From the NCBI RefSeq assembly GCF_003012935.1, contig NZ_PUDR01000007.1, positions 1 to 64,000 on the forward strand: a stretch of DNA of 64,000 nt. Reading direction: 5' to 3'. Position numbers and translations under genes: made by a program. Of this stretch, positions 35,574 to 44,333 are shown piece after piece (position 1 is the first letter of the stretch; the number at the start of each line of letters is the position of its first letter). A model generated the notes under the pieces. The model did no database searches. It was not told where the DNA came from and worked only from the letters and a program-made list of their open reading frames with translations. The stretch comes from Pannonibacter carbonis. GTDB lineage: Bacteria > Pseudomonadota > Alphaproteobacteria > Rhizobiales > Stappiaceae.

Positions 35574-35660
35574 CACCCCCAAAACCCACCCCCCGGACCA
35601 AAACCCCCACCCCCCCCCCCCAAACCCCCCCCACCACAGCCCCCCCCCCCCCCGCCCCGC
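35574..35660. repeat. C-rich low-complexity tract upstream of the main surface-protein gene
   Basis: About 87 bases are nearly pure C and A on the plus strand, with homopolymers of 12 C (35610-35621) and 14 C (35640-35653). The minus strand could form G-quadruplexes. Homopolymers of this length are prone to slippage and to sequencing error, so exact lengths are doubtful. It lies 270-350 bases upstream of the start at 35927. Confidence 0.75.
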
Positions 35661-35735
35661 TGATCGCCCCACGGGCGACGCAGCGTCACCTCACATGCCT
35701 GCGGTTGCAAGCGCCAATCCCGGCCAATCCGCCGC

Positions 35736-35762
35736 TTGCACCTGTAGTGAATTTACTATACA
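35736..35762 (+). promoter_or_regulatory. Candidate promoter of the main surface-protein gene
   Basis: TTGCAC (35736-35741) and TATACA (35757-35762) resemble -35 and -10 hexamers, with a 15-base spacer that is shorter than ideal. It sits in the only A+T-rich patch of the intergenic region. It would give a leader of roughly 155 bases, as is common for abundant surface-layer transcripts. Confidence 0.4.
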
Positions 35763-35898
35763 CCAAACCCAAGCGGAAGAATCACAGACTTGCAGCGCTT
35801 CTGTTGCTGGTCTAAGGATGACACCGCGCCCGGGGGAGTCGCACATTTCGTGTCCCTCCGGCCTCGACGCGGCCCGCAGGCGTATTTCCCTGTAGGCC

Positions 35899-35910
35899 CG
35901 TGATATCACG
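35899..35910 (+). promoter_or_regulatory. 12-bp palindrome in the leader next to the ribosome site
   Basis: CGTGATATCACG is a perfect palindrome directly before the GAGAGGA ribosome site (about 35910-35917) of the surface-protein gene. It could be a protein-binding site or a small leader stem that affects mRNA stability or ribosome access. Confidence 0.35.
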
Positions 35911-35926
35911 AGAGAGGACTTGAGAT

Positions 35927-38620
35927 ATGGCTACCGCCGATACCATCAAGCAGTACTTTGTAAACATCCTGCAGCGTAACCCGTCCGCAGCTGAATCCGC
36001 CCAGTGGACCGCACTGGTCGACTCCAGCGCCCTGACGCTGACCCAGGCCCGCGACGCCATCGCCTCCAGCGGTGAAGCCGTCACTTACGTCGACCAGATC
36101 ATTCGCATCTACCAGGCTGCCTTCGGCCGCGTTCCGGACACCACCGGCATCAACGGCTGGACCAACGACCTGCGCAATGACGCAACCGCCTTGTCGAAGG
36201 TTGCTGCCGGTTTCGTCAACTCGACCGAGTGGAAGAACCGTTACGGCGACAACACCGTCAACGACGCCGTCCTGCAGGGTCTGTACCAGAACGTTCTGGG
36301 CCGCACCGGTTCCGCAGCTGAAATCGCTGCCTGGAAGGCCACTGGCCAGTCCATGACCCAGATCCTCATCGGCTTCTCCAACTCTGCCGAGTTCCAGGCA
36401 AACTCTGCCGCTGGCGTGTCTGCTCTGAAGCGTGCAGCCGGTGACGTCACCACTGCCAACCTGGCAACCGTGTTCAACGGCACCAGCCCGCTCGGCGTTG
36501 ACTTCGGTGGCACCACCTTCACCCTGACCACCGGCATCGACACCTTCGTTGGCGGCAACGGCACTGACAAGTTCAACGGCGTTGCCGATGGCACTGCCAA
36601 TAACACCTTCGGCGCTCTCGACAGCATCGATGGCGGTGCAGGCAACGACACCATCACCCTGACCAACACTGCCGGCACGATGACGCTGACCACTGGCGCC
36701 ACCGTCAAGAACGTCGAGAACCTCGTCCTGCGCTCCGGCCAGAACGCTGTGACCGCGGACGTCCAGGCCTGGTCTGGTCTCCAGAACGTCACCGTTGAGC
36801 AGGTTGGCGCCCTTGCTGCCGTCACCGTTGACACCAAGAGCAACGTCAAGTCCGTCGCCGTCACTGGTGGTACCACGGTCGCAATCGACGACAAGGGCGC
36901 AGCCGGCACCGACGCACTGACCACCGTGTCGCTGAACGGCAACACCGGTGCAGCCACGATTGCTTCGGACGTCCTGAACAAGCTGACCGTTGCCAACACC
37001 AACCAGAACGTCACGATCACGGCTGCTGCTGGCACCCGCGCTCTGGACATCACCCTGAACAACGTCACCGGCGGCGTCATCGCTGACGCTGAAGCAACCT
37101 CGCTGAAGGTCACCGGCACGGGCACCGCCTCCACCGGCGGCACGCTGACGGCTGCCAAGGCAACCAAGATCGACTTCGCAGGCGACAAGGCCGTCTCGAC
37201 CGCTCTCGGCGCTCAGGCTGCTAACCTCGTCATCACCAGCGCGAACACCGCTGGCACGACGATCACCACCGCCCTGAACACCGACGTCACCTTCACCGGC
37301 GGCGCTGGCAAGGACTCGATCATCATCGGCGCAACCACCAAGGCCATCACGACCGGCGCTGGTGATGACACCGTTCAGATCAACGCTGCAGCTCTCGGCG
37401 CTGGCGGCTCGGTTACGGCTGGCGACGGCACGGACACCGTTGTTCTCTCGGCTGCTGACGCTTACACGGCTTCCGGCGCGACCACCTTCGCTGGTGTCGT
37501 CAAGGGCTTTGAAGTGCTGCAGTTCGGTGCGACTGCCGGTGCTGGCACCATCAACCTGACCAACCTGAACAACGCTGGCAACAACGCCATCGCCAAGGTT
37601 GTTGCAGGCGGTGCAGTTGACCATGCCGTGACCATCTCCGGTCTGGCTTCGGGCAACACGGTTGAGTTCAAGGCTGCCAACGCCGCTGCGACCACCGCAA
37701 CCGTAACCAATGCTGCAGTCGGCACCACTGACGTGCTGAACATCGGCATCACCAATGTTGCTGGCATCAACGTCAACACGATCAACGCAGCTGACGTCGA
37801 GACCGTCAACTTCCTGACCGACGACACAGCGACTGTTGCAACTGGCATCCAGCACACCGCTACCCTGGTGGACACTGCTGCCAAGACCATCACCGTCACG
37901 GGTGACGCCGGTCTGGCCCTGACCTTCGCTGGTACGGCCCTGACCTCGTTCGACGCTTCGGGCGTGACCAAGGGCAACGTGTCCTACACCACGGGCGCTC
38001 TGACCACCGCTGCCACCCTCAAGGGTGGTGCTGGCAACGACACCATCAACGCTGCTGCAGCTACCAAGGCTGTGACCATCGAAGGTGGCGCTGGTAACGA
38101 CACCATCACCGGTTCGTCGACGGTTGGCTCTACCCTGAACGGCGGTGACGGCAACGACACCATCACCGGTGGCGCTGGTGCCGACACCATCAACGGCGGT
38201 GCCGGCAACGACACCATCAACTCGGGTGCAGGCCTCGACATCATCGACGTCGGCTCCGGCGACAACACCTTCATCCTGACCGCGAACGCCAATGGCAACA
38301 TCTATGCCTCGCTGACCGGCATGGACAAGGGCGACAAGATCGACTTCCTGGCTGGTGGCGGCGTTGCTACCTTCACATCCGCGAAGATCACTCTTGCCGA
38401 CACCGCAGCCTTCGCTGACTACCTGCAGGCTGCTGCTGCCGGCGGCGCTGACCGCGTCGTGTGGTTCCAGTGGTCGGGCAACACCTACCTGGTTCAGGAC
38501 GTAACCGCCGGTGCGACCTTCACCAACGGTGCTGACCAGGTTGTCAAGCTCGTCGGTCTGGTGGACCTCTCCACCGCGACCATCGACGGCGCTGTAACCA
38601 ACATCCTGACCCTCGGCTAA
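35927..38620 (+). CDS. Surface-layer-like DUF4214/RTX protein 1
   Basis: An 897-aa secreted-type protein. Residues about 1-160 are helical DUF4214 repeats (QIIRIYQAAFGRVPD, LYQNVLGRTGSAAEI), resembling an S-layer anchoring or assembly region. The central 200-700 is Thr/Ala/Asn/Val-rich beta-type sequence, and about 700-782 holds RTX nonapeptides (GGAGNDTI, GGDGNDTI, GGAGADTI) that should bind calcium. The last about 60 residues (RVVWFQWSG to LTLG) are shared with the second paralogue and are probably the type I export signal. No N-terminal signal peptide and no cysteine are seen. Codon choice is very biased (AAC and AAG almost throughout), suggesting high expression. The HlyD/PrtD pair downstream is the likely exporter. 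It is RsaA-like in design. Confidence 0.82.
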   Translation: MATADTIKQYFVNILQRNPSAAESAQWTALVDSSALTLTQARDAIASSGEAVTYVDQIIRIYQAAFGRVPDTTGINGWTNDLRNDATALSKVAAGFVNSTEWKNRYGDNTVNDAVLQGLYQNVLGRTGSAAEIAAWKATGQSMTQILIGFSNSAEFQANSAAGVSALKRAAGDVTTANLATVFNGTSPLGVDFGGTTFTLTTGIDTFVGGNGTDKFNGVADGTANNTFGALDSIDGGAGNDTITLTNTAGTMTLTTGATVKNVENLVLRSGQNAVTADVQAWSGLQNVTVEQVGALAAVTVDTKSNVKSVAVTGGTTVAIDDKGAAGTDALTTVSLNGNTGAATIASDVLNKLTVANTNQNVTITAAAGTRALDITLNNVTGGVIADAEATSLKVTGTGTASTGGTLTAAKATKIDFAGDKAVSTALGAQAANLVITSANTAGTTITTALNTDVTFTGGAGKDSIIIGATTKAITTGAGDDTVQINAAALGAGGSVTAGDGTDTVVLSAADAYTASGATTFAGVVKGFEVLQFGATAGAGTINLTNLNNAGNNAIAKVVAGGAVDHAVTISGLASGNTVEFKAANAAATTATVTNAAVGTTDVLNIGITNVAGINVNTINAADVETVNFLTDDTATVATGIQHTATLVDTAAKTITVTGDAGLALTFAGTALTSFDASGVTKGNVSYTTGALTTAATLKGGAGNDTINAAAATKAVTIEGGAGNDTITGSSTVGSTLNGGDGNDTITGGAGADTINGGAGNDTINSGAGLDIIDVGSGDNTFILTANANGNIYASLTGMDKGDKIDFLAGGGVATFTSAKITLADTAAFADYLQAAAAGGADRVVWFQWSGNTYLVQDVTAGATFTNGADQVVKLVGLVDLSTATIDGAVTNILTLG

Positions 38621-38637
38621 TTCTCCTTCGGAGACAG

Positions 38638-38706
38638 GCCCCTCCTCCGGGAGGGGCTTGAAGCGAGACGAAACAAGACCCCCGGCGTTTACGCGCCGGG
38701 GGTTTT
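38638..38706 (+). terminator. Tandem terminators after surface protein 1
   Basis: A first stem GCCCCTCC/GGAGGGGC (38638-38645 with 38650-38657) is followed by a second, CCCCCGGCG/CGCCGGGGG (38679-38687 with 38694-38702), with TTTT after it. A double stop fits a very active gene. Confidence 0.85.
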
Positions 38707-39625
38707 CTCGTTTTCCCAGCCGCGACCGGTCCGCCGCCGCCCCGGTCCACGCCGTCCCCACGCCTTGCCCACGCTTTGGTCCCCTTGGGCCCAGCTTGGG
38801 ACCAACTTGGGCGCTCCTGGGGCCCAACCTCGGCCCAGCCTCCCGCCGTGCCTGCGGCGTGGCCTGAGAGAAAGGCCCAGACACACAAGCTCTGGCACGA
38901 AAGCTCCGGCACAGAAGGCCGGCCCCGCGCGGCCCAGCCTGCGGACACAGCCTTGCAGGACCCGCCTCGCGAACCGGATTCAGGCTTTTAATCTTAGCCC
39001 AAGAATTTAATCTGCTTTTACAGGATGAAAAGCCGCCTCTAACCGCATGTCCGCACTTTTGGTTCCCCTTTTTAGGCATATGATCCTGATTCAGGACTTT
39101 ATGCCCCCCTCCGCCGCCGCCCCGGCAGCGGCGATGGCGACACCCTCCGGCACCGGGGTTCCCGGCTCCCCGCCCCCTGTTCAGGTCCGGGCGGGGAGCC
39201 GGCAGGGACTGCCGCGCGTCGCGTCAGGTAGCCAAGGCCTTCATTTCCTCTCGCAGGTCAGGGGCAAAAGGGGCGCAGCCTCTCCGCTCCCCTCCCCCTG
39301 GTGGGGAGGGGTTGGGGGTGGGGGGCTCTGAGCTCGACCCCGTTCTGAAAAGGGGGACTTTGAGCCGAACCCAGACAAAGTATTGGCTCTAACGAAGGAC
39401 CCATCCAGTTGTCGTTTCGACAATGGGAAGGGGATCAGAAGCGTGTAGTCAGAGCAGCTTGCCAGGTTACCTCAGCCCGCAGCGTGCCCAGAGCCCCCCC
39501 ACCCCTTCCCCCTCCCCACCAGGGGGAGGGGAGCGGCGAGGCCTGTGATGCCACCCCACCCCGCCCTTGCGTCACATCCCAAACCCTGCTTGGATGGCGC
39601 CCGGACTTCAGGAGAGAGTTTTCAC
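38707..39625. other. Intergenic region between surface protein 1 and the methyltransferase
   Basis: About 920 bases without a convincing gene. At 38760-38860 there is a degenerate run of TTGGG/CCCAAG-type motifs (CTTGGGCCCAGCTTGGGACC and similar), probably a decayed tandem repeat. An A+T-rich patch lies at 38985-39085. The pair of CCCCTCCCC-type inverted repeats occupies 39278-39543. Short open frames here run through repeats and lack ribosome sites, so I treat none as a gene. A small RNA cannot be excluded. Confidence 0.6.
39278..39543. repeat. Inverted pair of CCCCTCCCC-type palindromic repeats
   Basis: The segment 39278-39333 (starts GCCTCTCCGCTCCCC) is inverted at 39488-39543 (ends GGGGAGCGGCGAGGCC), each arm about 56 bases and nearly identical. 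A further member lies at 58560-58612, before hutH's end. Each arm contains CCCCTCCCC...GGGGAGGGG and can form its own hairpin. Confidence 0.8.
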
Positions 39626-41176
39626 ATGTCCTTGACTGGCAATGCAGATTGGACGGCGGGCTATGTCGCCGACATCAATTACACCCATGGCTATTATCCC
39701 GAGCTGAACCCGCTCCGGGCGCGGCTGGCGCTGCTCAATGCCGGCATTGCCGCACCGGAGATTGCCACCGCCTGCGAGCTGGGCTTCGGCCAGGGCGTCA
39801 GCGTTGCCGTCCATGCCGCCGCCAGCGAGACCCATTGGTCCGGCACCGATTTCAACCCGGCCCAGGCCGGCCACGCGCAGAGCTTGTGCCAGGCCGCCGA
39901 CGTCAGCGCCGATCTCGGCGACGCCGCCTTTGCCGCGTTCTGCGCCAGGGCCGACCTGCCGGACTTCGACTACATCGGCCTGCACGGCATCTGGACCTGG
40001 ATTTCCGACGAGAACCGCGCCGTCATCACCGACTTCATCGCCCGCAAGCTGAAGGTCGGCGGCATCGTCTATGTCAGCTACAACACCCTGCCCGGCTGGG
40101 CCTCCGGCGCGCCGCTGCGCCATCTGATGACGGAGATCGGCGCGGCCATGACCTCGCCCGCCGGCGGCAGCACCGCCCGTGTCGAGGGCGCGCTTGGCCT
40201 TGTCGACAAGGTCCTGGCCAGCAACCCGGCCTATTTGCGCGCCAATCCGGGCGTCAAGGAGCGCTTCGACCGGCTGAAGACCCAGAACCGCTCCTATCTG
40301 GCGCATGAATATTTCAACCGCGACTGGCAGCCGATGTATGTCGCCGACATGGCGCGCTGGCTGACCCCGGCCAAGCTGAGCTTCGCCGCCTCGGCGCATC
40401 TGCTCGACGCCATCCCGGCGATCAACCTGACATCTGAGCAGCAGGCGCTGCTGGCCGAGATGCCCGATCCCTTGCTGCGCGAGACCTTGCGCGACTATTG
40501 CGTCAACCAGCAGTTCCGCCGCGATCTCTGGGTCAAGGGCCCGCGCCGCCTGTCGCCGCTCGACCAGACCGAGGCCCTGCGCGCCCTGCGCCTGGTGCTC
40601 ACCGTGCCGCGCGCCGGCGTCAAGATGACCGCCCAGGGCGGGCTCGGCGAGGCCAACCTGTCCGAGACGGTCTATCCGCCGATCCTCGACCTGCTGTCCG
40701 ACCACAAGCCGCGCAGCCTTGCCGACATCGAGGCGGGCGTCCGGGGCGCCGGCATCAACCTTGCCCAGGTGGTTCAGGCCGCCGTCATCCTCACCGGCTC
40801 CGGCACCACGGCCCTCGCCCAGGAGCCCGGCGTGGTCGCCAAGGTGAAGAAGCGCACCGACCGCCTCAACGCCCATCTGATGCAGCGCGCCCGTGGCTCC
40901 GGCGACATCGCCTATCTCGCCTCGCCCGTCACCGGCGGCGCGCTCACCGTCACCCGCTTCCAGCAGCTCTTCGCAGCCGCCCTCAAATCCGGCCGCAAGA
41001 GCCCGGCCGACTGGGCCGATCTCACCTTGCAGATCCTCACCGCCCAGGGCCAGAAACTGGTCAAGGACGGCAAGACGCTGGAGACAGAGGCCGAGAACCG
41101 CGCCGAACTGCTCGCCCAGGCCGAAGACTTCGCCGTAACCCTCCTCCCCGTCCTGCGCGGCCTTGAGGTCGTCTGA
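39626..41176 (+). CDS. Class I methyltransferase with methyltransferase-regulatory domain
   Basis: A 516-aa SAM-dependent methyltransferase. The N-terminal Rossmann domain has ELGFGQGVS at residues 51-59 (motif I) and DYIGLHGIWTWI near 120. The middle, about 215-300, fits the methyltransferase-regulatory domain (PF10119 type), and the C-terminal half is helical. The start MSLTGNADW at 39626 has AGGAGAG upstream. Rickettsial lysine methyltransferases that methylate the surface protein OmpB have, as I recall, a similar domain plan. Its place between two surface-protein paralogues suggests it methylates them or their glycans before export. The family call is firm; the target is inference. Confidence 0.8.
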   Translation: MSLTGNADWTAGYVADINYTHGYYPELNPLRARLALLNAGIAAPEIATACELGFGQGVSVAVHAAASETHWSGTDFNPAQAGHAQSLCQAADVSADLGDAAFAAFCARADLPDFDYIGLHGIWTWISDENRAVITDFIARKLKVGGIVYVSYNTLPGWASGAPLRHLMTEIGAAMTSPAGGSTARVEGALGLVDKVLASNPAYLRANPGVKERFDRLKTQNRSYLAHEYFNRDWQPMYVADMARWLTPAKLSFAASAHLLDAIPAINLTSEQQALLAEMPDPLLRETLRDYCVNQQFRRDLWVKGPRRLSPLDQTEALRALRLVLTVPRAGVKMTAQGGLGEANLSETVYPPILDLLSDHKPRSLADIEAGVRGAGINLAQVVQAAVILTGSGTTALAQEPGVVAKVKKRTDRLNAHLMQRARGSGDIAYLASPVTGGALTVTRFQQLFAAALKSGRKSPADWADLTLQILTAQGQKLVKDGKTLETEAENRAELLAQAEDFAVTLLPVLRGLEVV

Positions 41177-41562
41177 GGGCCGGAACACCCCATGCGACGG
41201 GACGGGAGGCCGTTCCCGTCGCAGACTCGAGGCCTTGCAATGCTGCCGCCGCCGATCCGGCAGCAGATCGCCACAGGTTTTCCACAGGCAACACCAGCCG
41301 CTTTCTAAAGTCATTTCTAAACGGGCGTGGATCCATTTCCCGCAAGAGCTGCAGGCCCGCACAGCCGCCCAGGCAAAACTCCACCGGTTTCCTTGCCTTC
41401 TCTCAGCCCGGCACTGCCTAACCCTTGCTCGTTTTGCGAGTGTCTTCCCGGCGTCAAAAATCTTCCACCGTTCTGCCCTCCGGCACACCTTGCCAGTCCA
41501 CAGCAAACCCCGCTAAGCGATTGTCCTGACTTGGTTAATGTTCGATTTTTATTGGGTGTAGC
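41177..41562. other. Intergenic region before surface protein 2
   Basis: The region is 386 bases with no gene. A small stem GCTCG-TTTT-GCGAG-like element lies near 41428-41441. The last 50 bases (41520-41562) are A+T-rich and are the likely promoter region, though I cannot fix a -35/-10 pair. The ribosome site before the ATG at 41563 is weak (GGGTG), unlike that of paralogue 1. Confidence 0.5.
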
Positions 41563-44196
41563 ATGGCAGTGGCAGATCAGATCACCCAGTATTTCGTCAA
41601 CATCCTGCAGCGCTCCCCCTCTCCTGGCGAGATGCTGCACTTCTCGGCGATGGTGACGACCGGGCAGATGACACTCCTCCAGGTGCGCGATGCGATTGCG
41701 GCGAGCCCCGAAGCGACAACTTACGTCGACCAGATCATCCGCATCTACCAGGCCGCCTTCGGCCGCGCGCCGGATCCGGTCGGTCTCAACGGCTGGACCA
41801 ACCTGCTGCGCGAGGATCCGACCGCGCTCTCCAAGGTGGCGCTCGGCTTCGTCAATTCGACCGAGTGGATGAACCGCCACGGCAACAACAGCGTCAGTGA
41901 CGCGGTGCTGCAGTCGCTGTACCAGAACGTCCTCGGCCGCATCCCCTCGCAGGCCGAGATCGACGCCTGGAAGGCGACCGGCCAGCCGATGACGCAGATC
42001 CTGATCGGCTTCTCCAACTCGGCCGAGTTCCAGAAGACGTCTGCCCCACGCGTCACCGAGATCAAGCAGCTTGTTGCCGACACGCCGCTGCCGCCCGCGC
42101 CGGTGGAGACGCCGAAGACGCCGGAGCCGACGCCAAACCCGGCCAACTTCACCCTGACCACCGCGGCGGACACCTATGTTGGCGACGACCGCGACAACAC
42201 AATCGACGGTATCGTCGACGGCAGCGTCAACCAGACCTTCACCGCTGTCGACAGCATCGACGGCGGCGCGGGCAATGACACACTGAAACTGGTGAACACC
42301 GCTGGCACCATGACCCTGCCGACGGCGGCCGTGGTCAAGAACGTCGAGACCATCGAGCTGCAGTCGAGCAAGAACGCGGTGACGGCCGACATGCGGAACT
42401 GGGCCGAGCTGCAGACGGCCAAGATCACCCAGACCGGCACCAAGGCGGCGATCACCGTCGACACGGGCGGCAATGTCAGCGCCCTCACCGTCACGGGCGG
42501 CACCACGGTCACGATCAACGACCGCGCCACGGCCGGTGGCGACAAACTTAGCTCCGTCAGCCTTGACGGCTACAGCTCCGCCTCGACGATCCAGTCCGAC
42601 GCGCTGACGAGCCTGTCTCTGGCGAACTCGAACCAGAGCGTCACCATCACCGCGGCTGCAGGAGCCCGGACTCTCGACCTGACGCTCAACAATCAGACCG
42701 GCGGAGCGATCATCGACACCACAGCGACGGCGGTGACACTCGCGGCGACTGGAAACAGCTCCAAGGCCTTCACGCTGACTGCGGCCAATGCCACCTCGCT
42801 GACGTTCAGCGGAGATCAGTCGGTCAGCCTATCTGGCCTCACGCTTGCGAGCAACGCAACCATCACCACGACCAACACCGCCGGCGTCACGATCACGGCA
42901 ACTCTGGCGTCGGGCGTAGGCTTCACTGGCAGCGACGCGAACGAGTCGATCATTGCCAGCGCGACGACCCGCACCATGACGCTCGGCAAGGGCGATGACA
43001 GCTACGAAGCAACTGGCACTGGCATCGGCATTGGCGGCTTGGTCGATGCAGGCGAGGGCACGGACACGCTCGTCTTGCGCGCTCTGACCGCCAAGACGGT
43101 GACTGCGACGACGGCCTTCGCTGCCCAGGCCAAGAATTTCGAGATTCTGCTCCTCAAGGACAGCTTTGCTGCGGGAATTGACGTCAACATTGCCAACCTC
43201 AACAGCGGCGGGGCGAACACAATCACCAAGGTGGTCGCTTCGACGGCTGTCGTCAATCAGCCCTTCACGGTGAATGGCCTGGCAACGGGCGGCACGGTCG
43301 AGTTCCGGGGCATCAACACGGCCCAGACAACCATCAACATCATCGATGCGGCCACCGGATCCGCTGATGTCCTCAACATCGGCATTTCCGGCAGTTCTGC
43401 GCGAGCTGCACACACGGTGAATGTGGCCAATGTCGAGACGATCAACTTCCTGACCGACAACACATCCGCCACACCGACCGCCATCCAGCACAGCTCCACC
43501 CTCGTCGCTGCGGCCACGAGCAAGATCACGGTGAGCGGCGATGCCGGGCTGGCCCTCACCTTCACCGGCACAACACTGACCTCATTCGATGCCTCCGGTG
43601 TCACCCTTGGCAACGTCAACTGGGCGACAGGGGCACTGGCGAACGCCGCCACGATCAAGGGGGGCACGGGCAACGACACGCTGGATGCGGCAGCGTCAAC
43701 CGCTTCGGTCACTATCGAGTCCGGCGACGGCAATGACACGATCATTGGCAGCTCGAAGGCCGACACGATTGATGCCGGTGCAGGCAACGACACGATCACT
43801 CCCGGTCTCGGTGCCGATACGATCGACGTCGGCACGGGCAACGATACAGTCATCCTGACGGCCGCAAACACGAACGGCACGATCTTCCCCTCGATCACCG
43901 GCATGAACGCAGGTGACAAGATCCAGTTCATATCCGGAACGGCGTCCTTCCAGTCGGCGGCGATCACGGCAGGCGGCGCGCCCAGCTATGCGGACCTGCT
44001 CGAGGCGGCCACCAATGGAGCAGCCAACCGGGTGGTCTGGTTCCAGTTCGGCGGCGACACCTATCTCGTCCAGGACCGCAGCGCCAACACCACCTTCACC
44101 AATGGCACCGATGTCGTCGTCAAGCTGGTGGGCCTCTACGATCTCTCCATCGCCACCATCAACGGCACAAGCACCAATGTTCTGACGCTTGGATAG
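41563..44196 (+). CDS. Surface-layer-like DUF4214/RTX protein 2
   Basis: An 877-aa paralogue of surface protein 1. It has the same N-terminal DUF4214 helices (residues about 1-158), then a Pro-rich linker (PPAPVETPKTPEPTPNP near 175-195) that protein 1 lacks. A Thr/Ala/Asn-rich beta region follows, then RTX nonapeptides at about 700-765 (GGTGNDTL, GAGNDTI, GLGADTI, GTGNDTV) and a conserved C terminus (NRVVWFQFGGDTYLVQD to LTLG) that is probably the type I export signal. I see no cysteine. Codon use is less biased and the ribosome site weaker than for protein 1, so it is probably less expressed. It may be a minor, alternative or anchoring S-layer subunit. Confidence 0.8.
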   Translation: MAVADQITQYFVNILQRSPSPGEMLHFSAMVTTGQMTLLQVRDAIAASPEATTYVDQIIRIYQAAFGRAPDPVGLNGWTNLLREDPTALSKVALGFVNSTEWMNRHGNNSVSDAVLQSLYQNVLGRIPSQAEIDAWKATGQPMTQILIGFSNSAEFQKTSAPRVTEIKQLVADTPLPPAPVETPKTPEPTPNPANFTLTTAADTYVGDDRDNTIDGIVDGSVNQTFTAVDSIDGGAGNDTLKLVNTAGTMTLPTAAVVKNVETIELQSSKNAVTADMRNWAELQTAKITQTGTKAAITVDTGGNVSALTVTGGTTVTINDRATAGGDKLSSVSLDGYSSASTIQSDALTSLSLANSNQSVTITAAAGARTLDLTLNNQTGGAIIDTTATAVTLAATGNSSKAFTLTAANATSLTFSGDQSVSLSGLTLASNATITTTNTAGVTITATLASGVGFTGSDANESIIASATTRTMTLGKGDDSYEATGTGIGIGGLVDAGEGTDTLVLRALTAKTVTATTAFAAQAKNFEILLLKDSFAAGIDVNIANLNSGGANTITKVVASTAVVNQPFTVNGLATGGTVEFRGINTAQTTINIIDAATGSADVLNIGISGSSARAAHTVNVANVETINFLTDNTSATPTAIQHSSTLVAAATSKITVSGDAGLALTFTGTTLTSFDASGVTLGNVNWATGALANAATIKGGTGNDTLDAAASTASVTIESGDGNDTIIGSSKADTIDAGAGNDTITPGLGADTIDVGTGNDTVILTAANTNGTIFPSITGMNAGDKIQFISGTASFQSAAITAGGAPSYADLLEAATNGAANRVVWFQFGGDTYLVQDRSANTTFTNGTDVVVKLVGLYDLSIATINGTSTNVLTLG

Positions 44197-44333
44197 GACG
44201 CAGCACCAGAGCCGCGGCTCAGGACATCGCCACTGCGGGGCCTCCGCTGTTTGAATTCCAATGCAATTTCGGGTGGACCTTGCGCCCGCAATGACTAAAG
44301 TGGCGGCAGTTTTCGCGTCAGGATCCCCCCGCC

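Noticed and set aside
38034-38240. Short regular DNA repeats that could suggest a CRISPR or minisatellite
   Set aside because: They encode RTX nonapeptides in frame and vary at third positions, so they are protein-level repeats.
38658-39010. Several 65-80-codon open frames after surface protein 1
   Set aside because: They overlap the terminators and the repeat-like stretch in several frames, have no ribosome site and show no recognisable protein pattern.
35906-39079. A 1057-codon open frame on the minus strand opposite surface protein 1
   Set aside because: It is the mirror of a strongly codon-biased, repetitive gene. The plus frame has a ribosome site, a conserved domain order and terminators; the minus frame shows only repetitive Gly/Val/Asp sequence.
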